64,000 nt of DNA from Paragonimus skrjabini miyazakii (lineage: Eukaryota; Platyhelminthes; Trematoda; Plagiorchiida; Troglotrematidae), in NCBI GenBank assembly GCA_014338405.1, contig JTDE01001060.1:11058-75057 (forward strand), in the 5' to 3' direction. Both the position numbers and the translations under genes were made by a program. Below the pieces are notes generated by a model. That model had not been told where the DNA came from, searched no databases, and saw only the letters and a list, made by a program, of their open reading frames with translations. Of this stretch, positions 58,327-64,000 are shown one piece after another. How positions within the stretch are numbered: the stretch's first letter is position 1; each line of letters opens with the position of its first letter.

Positions 58327-60343
58327 TCAGTTAAGCACGGAAAACGAGCTCTCTGTAACTTGTCAGCTTAAAAGACTTATTGCGTCACTGTGTAGTTTGT
58401 CGTGTGGCCTAGTGCATTTGAAGAAATAGAGACAGACAACTCTGTCACACCATGGCACCAACCACACCACTGAACTGAGCCTAAGGTCTCCAGTACCAAA
58501 CTGTGCGTGTCATGAGCCTTATCACTGGAGACAAGCACGTTATTTGTTGGTGAATGTGCTGGTAGCTGTTTTTATATACGTGTCAGGTCACAATGAGGCC
58601 ACTCTCGCTTTATACTAGTCATCTGTGCCATCTGCTAAAATGCTTGGAACGGCAAACAATCATCCGGTACAATTAACAGACGACGGTGATTTTGTGGTTT
58701 GAAGACTTTATCTATGTCCAAACCAAGTCTAGTACGAACACAACAAAATGTACCCTTCTTGAACTAGCAGCACTGTGACCTTGCTTTTCACTTCACACAC
58801 ACGCACGTGACCACATTCGGTGTCACCTGACACTGAGTTGACCTATAGCCGGCCTACTCAGTTAGGTGTCGTGTCCCAAGAACAAGTGAGTCATCTTTGT
58901 TCTAGAGATTCTGAACGTAATGCGACAGACGTCAATTACATTACCCTAATTAAGTGTAAGCAACAATCAACGCAGTCACAATATGCTTTGTTGTACTTCT
59001 TATTTCGGTGACGCCCCTTACAATGCGTCCCCTTGATATCGATCAGCTGTCTTTCATGTAGCGGAGACAGCCCATTTCAGATACGCAGTCGGCATGTTGA
59101 AGCATGTGCACATGTGCGCCCACTATCTACAGTCGTGAGTCACTCGGGTGGCAAAGGGGGATTTGTCTTCATCATCCTCTGCAAACATGATAGTATGAGC
59201 CAATCTTAGTTAAAAAGTTTGAAGGGGTGGGCGAAGTTCCTATCACAGGGCACGCCCATCGTAAACAAATTCGGGAAACGATATATTGCAATTTATTTTA
59301 AACCCTTAATTCACGGACTTCAGATGAAGTTTACACGAATTGGTGAGGGTGTAGCGTAAGCGAATGTTTGGGTAGGCTGGATACGAGACAGATAGATTGA
59401 GGCTGACTCATAGATTTCTATTTGTCTTCCACTATGGCGACCTTCAAAACGGTGTAAAAAAACGATTAATCAGGGGGTTGACGATTAGATGTTATACTCA
59501 TCAAGTCGTGAACGTGTCGATTTACATAACTGAACGAACGAGAGCGGGAGCTGAGACTTCGAAGACCACCAGGAAGTTGACTGAACTGAGACGACGGTTA
59601 TTGGGCACTTCATTAGTTAACCATTCTGAGCTTAATTTTGCGAAGCCAAAAGCACATTAACCTCACTCCACTTGAATTTGCTTTTCTCAGTGGTCATCCG
59701 AGATCATCTCATGCGAACTATTTGTTCATTCGATTAGATAAACCCTCGGTTAGGACCTAACGCCAGCAAGGATTATTTGTTCCGTCGCCACTTAGGTCGC
59801 ATGCATACTGACCGAGTGACTTGACGCATAGCAAGTGTCTTGTCTGATCTATGATACAAGAGAAACGGCGATTACATGCAATGTTTTCAATGTGCAGTTG
59901 TATACTGTTCTCCGAACTAGTATCTCCAGCACAAGTTTAGATGTTTAACCTAAGTGTTTGTTAACGTGCGTCATATAAAACTTCAATGTAGTCGGATGAT
60001 CAGATACACCGGGGCAAAGAAATGAAGAGTGGAAATTGATCAGTAAAATGAATACACTTGTTGTTGTTGATTTTCAAAATCTATTTCTCAAACTGATCAC
60101 CCTGGTAGGAAATTCATTACCAGTATATGTGCGAACACGTAGACGATAACATAAGTATGAGGCAAAAAAATTCTCTAAGCTGAAACTGTTTGATTGGGTC
60201 AACCTAATCCCTACTAATTGGTCCTGTAAACGTGTTGCTACTTAAGCAGCGCGCTTTCAGAAAGCAAATATATCATTTCATAATTAACTGTTGAGACTCT
60301 GGGTAGCTAAGGTAATACCATGATTGAGCGTAGATGGTGAACA
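58327..60343. other. No recognised gene
   Basis: A plus ORF at 59,397-59,660 (87 codons, basic) has no motif. No repeat is shared with the rest of the window. Confidence 0.35.
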
Positions 60344-60758
60344 ATGAGTGATGAGTACTTAGTGGGACGTTTCAGAACCAAACTAGGGACCATTGTCAAG
60401 CCAAATAATGAAAGAGAAATGGCTGCTACTTCATCAGCATGCCTAGCTACGTGTCTGTCGCCCGTCGTTATAGTAGTTGACTGACCAATAAGGTATCTGT
60501 ATGATTCCACTAGACCGTCTCATTAACAGGACATCTAGAAATGGCTTCGAGGCAATAACAACTACAACTAGCCTCAATCAGTCCAAGAAACGGACCATGG
60601 TGAACTGTAAGTTTGAACAGTCATGTGGATCATCCCAATCTACAACTGAGTGGATCCATATTAATTCCGATCACCAGTCTACAAGTGACGAGGGACCTGT
60701 TCTTTCAAAAGGAATGACAGCTTCGACAACACTGCTCAACCCTAAGTCTCCAGATTAA
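60344..60758 (+). CDS. Candidate two-exon coding locus, unknown protein
   Basis: The first frame begins with ATG at 60,344 (YLVGRFRTKLGTIVKPNNER) and reaches TGA at 60,482. The second begins after an acceptor (CTCATTAACAG) at 60,530 and runs to TAA at 60,758. It is Ser/Thr-rich and polar: RTSRNGFEAITTTTSLNQSK then STTEWIHINSDHQSTSDEG. Joining from a weak donor at 60,451 (GTGTCT) keeps the frame. A donor at 60,493 (GTATCT) also keeps the frame but only by passing the TGA. The two halves have similar composition. Function unknown; it could be a decayed gene. Confidence 0.28.
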
Positions 60759-62173
60759 ATTGGCGGATACCAAAGTGATCGGACTGGCAAATGAGAAACT
60801 TCTCTAACAATGTCTTCAGCAGACATATCTATCTGGATGTTGATTAGGCTCCAGTGAATACACAGACAAGACAAAGACAATTGACAGAGAAATACATATG
60901 ACAATGAGGTGGTAATCTAATCGTACTTGTTGATCGATCACCCCTTTTGTTGATAATGGATCCCAACTACCAAACACTTGACGTTCGCTTCTGTTCCGAA
61001 TCATTAATTCAGTTGTATTCACAATATAAGAATTAATACAGATGAACCTGGGTATCGTTGAAAAAATCATACATATTAGCAATCAAATAATATTTATATC
61101 CATAGTTTTTGTCTGGATTTTTTTAGTTTGTACTCGAGTTTTCCAAACTCGATGACCTAGAGTTATCTGGTCTGCTATTAAAAATGCAGTAGACAACCGA
61201 ACGGATTTTCCTGATTTACCTTCACGGAACAGTAAGTAAACAGGTAAATTATAGAATCTTCTGAAGTGTAATTTATTTACTTGAACTTGTAAAACATTTT
61301 AAATGTTACGTCACCTTCAGCTGATGCAGCAAAGTCGTCATGTTATCAACAAAATCAGGGAAAACTGACAACAACCTAAGATGTCGTGCTAAGATGGAAG
61401 GATGAACGAAAATGGTGTTCATTATTCGAGTTGATAAAAATGATGTATGAGTAAAAAGGAAGCGAACGTGCTTCCGATGAACTTTTCTGAAGTAGAACAG
61501 AGTGTTTTGTGACAACGTTATGCATATTATTGAATAAACTGTGATAAATATCTCACCAGTTGTTTAATGTTGACCAGAATCATCTTTAAAAGAATGATCA
61601 CATATTTTGAAGTGACTTGATAAATTATGCGATCAAAACACACAATCACGAATTAGAAAAACAAACAAAGATACACAATTGCTCTACGAGTGCAGAACTT
61701 CCAACTGTAGTTTTGGTGAGCGATTTAATTGGATATGAAATGATCATTAGAGAGTGTGAGATATGCAGGTTGTTACCTGTGAGGCCAAAATGATTACATG
61801 ACACTTCTGTGATAGAAATGATCAAAGATAACATGAACAGTGCTATGTTCTTTCAGATAATAAGTGGAAACGATAAAATGGTTTCGAAATTCGTTTTCTG
61901 GTTAAACTAGCTGTTATGTTGTGTTTAAGAGATTACACGTTTCCTTGGCTGATCAATATGTTCCGGGAGTTTACTTAGATTATCAGACCCGTCAGAGAAA
62001 AAGTTCAGATTTCTAGCTGTTTAGATTTAAGTGTTAACGTGAGCAACGAAATCAAAGGACTGGTGCCAACTGTCACGATTGCATCCATTGAATCGATAGT
62101 TTCTTGAACTCAAGGATGAAGGGGCATGTGACAATATGGCTTCAGAAAGTGATTACACAGTCTAATTTACCAG
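60759..62173. other. Nothing recognised
   Basis: Minus ORFs at 60,816-61,082, 61,306-61,515 and 61,646-61,834 have no motif or splice support. No repeat was found. Confidence 0.4.
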
Positions 62174-62462
62174 TGTGATGAGGACGAGCGACAGCCCCAT
62201 ACTACTCACATCACCATTATTCAGTAGTGGGGCGACAAAGTAGCCGCAAAAAAAGCATGGGAAGAAACAACACACCTACACCATGGAATAGTTCTGGCTA
62301 CGCAAAGGGGCTGATTACTAGCGTCTGTGGCTGCCGCGACCTTTTGGGACGTTTGCCATATGCAGATGAGTGTTCTAGTTTGCTGTCCTGTCTGAACACA
62401 TAACGCGTGTTTGTTTCTTAAATAAACAACATTTGCGCCTTCCATGTTCTCAGCTCACAATA
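62174..62462 (+). mobile_element. Solo Gypsy LTR, 289 bp, diverged
   Basis: Starts TGTGATGAGGACGAGCGACA and ends AGCTCACAATA. Internal matches to the other LTRs are ATACTACTCACATCACC, ATTCAGTAGTGGGGCGAC, ATGCAGATGAGTG and TTAAATAAACAAC. The flanks CCAG and CTAG differ by one base and may be a decayed 4-bp duplication. It is the most divergent of the six LTRs. Confidence 0.8.
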
Positions 62463-63570
62463 CTAGTCTCGGGTCTACTCGGATTCTCAACTTAGGCATT
62501 TGTCAGACATCAGCTATTCTCCATTCGACATTGAAGATTATGATACATCAGGCCAGTCCATTGTTCTTACACTTCACTGTGGCCAACTCGATTCAGTTTC
62601 ATTCGTCCATACTAACCATTAGATTGACTATTATGTACTATAGCTCGGTCCACCGCTAACATCTATAGTAAAAAAAATACTTCAGAAGAGAAAAGCTAAA
62701 CGCAGAAGGGTGAAATGGTTAAAATAACACGAATTAACAGAAACTAGAAATGTTGGGGGTGCAGATATACCACTGACTGCAGTAGGTTGCCAACTCGGAT
62801 AGCTTTTATCGACACCAGGTTGATTGATCGCCAGGTCCCCAACTTGTTAGCCGCTTAGTCAACAGAAGGATCAAGATTTTTCTACTTCATAGTTTTCTTG
62901 ATGCTATTTTGCCGAAAGTTATTACTTAGCCCTTTAAGTGTACGATTTTCAGTGCGGTAAACGCTCAGTCGGTATGCAGAGTACGTGAATCAATCCCCGC
63001 AGGTTGTGCAGCCTGATTAGTTGACCACCTCATCGCGTAGCCCCAACATTTCCAAACACGCAATGCGGAACAGCCTTGTCATTTACGTGACCAATTAAAT
63101 TGATGTATACTAACTGGTGGAGACAACAGTGGTGAGATATACAGATCTACTGACCTCTCCGTCAATTATAGATAATAGTTACGAGCCCTTGAGTAAAGCA
63201 GAATGCATACAAGAGTTATACATCCTTTTTTCTGCAAAAAACCGACATCTTTTCGACGCCACAGATGGCACAAGTTGGTAAATGCAATTCGTGCCTTCAT
63301 TTTTCCCGTTGATATCTTATCAACCATACGAAAAGCTTACGAGGTGGTGCTAGACAAGCATGTGGAATGGTTCACAATCACAGGTAGATCGTATGGGACA
63401 ACGAACATGGGAATGAGGACGCCTCCGTTCTGAAGCAGCACTTCCTACTTTGAAGATGTGAAGCACATTGAACACAGGCCAGCCCGATCATAGTCGGCAT
63501 GCCTTTCACATAGGAGCTAAACAGGACGCTCAAAAGCAGGCTTCAAAGTTAAAAATACTAACGGTAACCT
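62463..63570. other. Nothing firmly recognised
   Basis: A weak tRNA-like pattern near 62,955-63,010 (GCGGTAAACGCTCAGTCGG, then GTGAATCAATCCCCGC) may be SINE debris. The plus ORF at 63,203-63,433 has no motif. Confidence 0.35.
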
Positions 63571-64000
63571 TCAAAAGTACCGATGTTCCAAATCATGAGG
63601 ATCAGTTTCTGAGACGGTCTGAAGCAGCTTCGCCAATTCTGATATAAACCTTTCCCTGTTATCGTTGAAAAGTAAAGTGGAAGGAACCTTACTAAGTTTC
63701 AGCAACTTACGTTCAAGAACCACTTCTGTCTTCGGTGAAGGGCCATCTGATACGCACCGAATGATTATTTGAGACTTGTCATCTTCGTGGTTCTGTTAGG
63801 GTCACCTGAACTGTTCCTGAGATAGTTCTATCCGTCCTCGAAGACATCTCAACTGATTAGTGACAAGCGTAACAACCGTTTTCACTATGGTCCGGCTTGC
63901 ACTGGCTTGACAGCCAATACATTCGCGAGCCAGGGAAGATAACACTCTGCTACTCACCAACAAGAAGATTTCCTCTATCTCTTTCAGATTTTCTATCAAC
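63571..64000 (-). CDS. 3' end of a spliced gene, unknown protein (partial)
   Basis: Minus-strand exon at 63,958-64,000 and beyond (LIENLKEIEEIFLL), then a 165-bp intron (63,793-63,957). The donor is strong (TTG|GTGAGTAGC) and the acceptor is CCCTAACAG. A second exon at 63,571-63,792 gives 73 codons and TGA. The join is phase 0, and retaining the intron would introduce two in-frame stops. The second exon reads NHEDDKSQIIIRCVSDGPSP, then LERKLLKLSKVPSTLLFNDN and RERFISELAKLLQTVSETDP, amphipathic and probably helical. I do not recognise the family. An internal GTAAGT in exon 2 is an alternative donor. The gene continues off the right edge. Confidence 0.45.

Noticed and set aside
1..64000. CRISPR arrays, bacterial operons, rRNA genes, toxin genes or viral genomes
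   Set aside because: No regularly spaced repeats, operon structure, rRNA-like conserved blocks, toxin-like ORF or viral gene set was seen. The reverse transcriptases all belong to retrotransposon families.

Overview
The window looks like a gene-poor, repeat-rich piece of a flatworm nuclear genome, most probably a trematode. I infer this from the mobile-element mixture: a Ty3/Gypsy LTR element with ~300 bp LTRs, APE-type non-LTR elements, a CR1/Jockey-like element, a Penelope-like fragment, and small tRNA-like elements carrying a hammerhead ribozyme of the kind known from schistosomes. The species cannot be named from the sequence. Three runs of exactly 100 N (10,980-11,079; 29,807-29,906; 41,548-41,647) are fixed-size scaffold gaps. 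No operon, rRNA gene, CRISPR array or complete host gene is visible.

Layout. 1-7,164: mostly featureless, with a tRNA-like SINE (about 898), an inverted non-LTR 3' tail (3,028-3,520), two decayed hammerhead-family copies and a GC-rich island (6,180-6,640). 7,165-15,300: nested mobile DNA. A dispersed sequence I call repeat A is split by two tandem, 5'-truncated non-LTR copies (7,378-10,412). It is followed by a decayed Gypsy pol (RT, RNase H, integrase) ending in a 3' LTR at 13,688-13,985; a second copy of repeat A lies inverted at 14,930-15,300. The integrase is broken by a repeat insertion, and next to that sits an LTR with a residual primer-binding site and 4-bp target duplications. 15,300-33,690: scattered solo LTRs, a tRNA-like repeat, decayed hammerhead elements and a Penelope RT fragment. 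33,690-35,800: a non-LTR element with endonuclease and RT fingers whose RT palm to C-terminus is deleted. 36,000-48,900: mostly unassigned, with decayed hammerhead copies and a long TA microsatellite around a gap. 49,110-50,741: a CR1-like RT pseudogene on the minus strand. 51,649-52,037: the best element in the window, a 361-bp unit with ~100-bp inverted arms, tRNA-like boxes, an intact-looking hammerhead ribozyme and a perfect 14-bp target duplication. 52,038-64,000: few recognisable repeats and several exon-like ORFs.

Host genes. No gene is recognisable by homology. Several short ORFs have protein-like composition and plausible splice signals: minus strand 18,713-18,877, 31,549-31,723, 48,924-49,040, 57,701-58,326 and 63,571-64,000; plus strand 47,656-47,854, 56,755-57,015 and 60,344-60,758. 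The strongest is the right-edge minus-strand pair, joined by a 165-bp GT-AG intron in phase 0. These are inferences by eye without expression or homology support. Most of the window may be long introns or intergenic DNA.

How the parts relate. The autonomous elements (Gypsy, APE non-LTR, CR1-like, Penelope-like) all appear dead here. The hammerhead elements encode no protein and would depend on an RT supplied in trans. One of them touches the Penelope RT fragment, and Penelope-like elements are known to carry hammerheads, so that family is a candidate helper.
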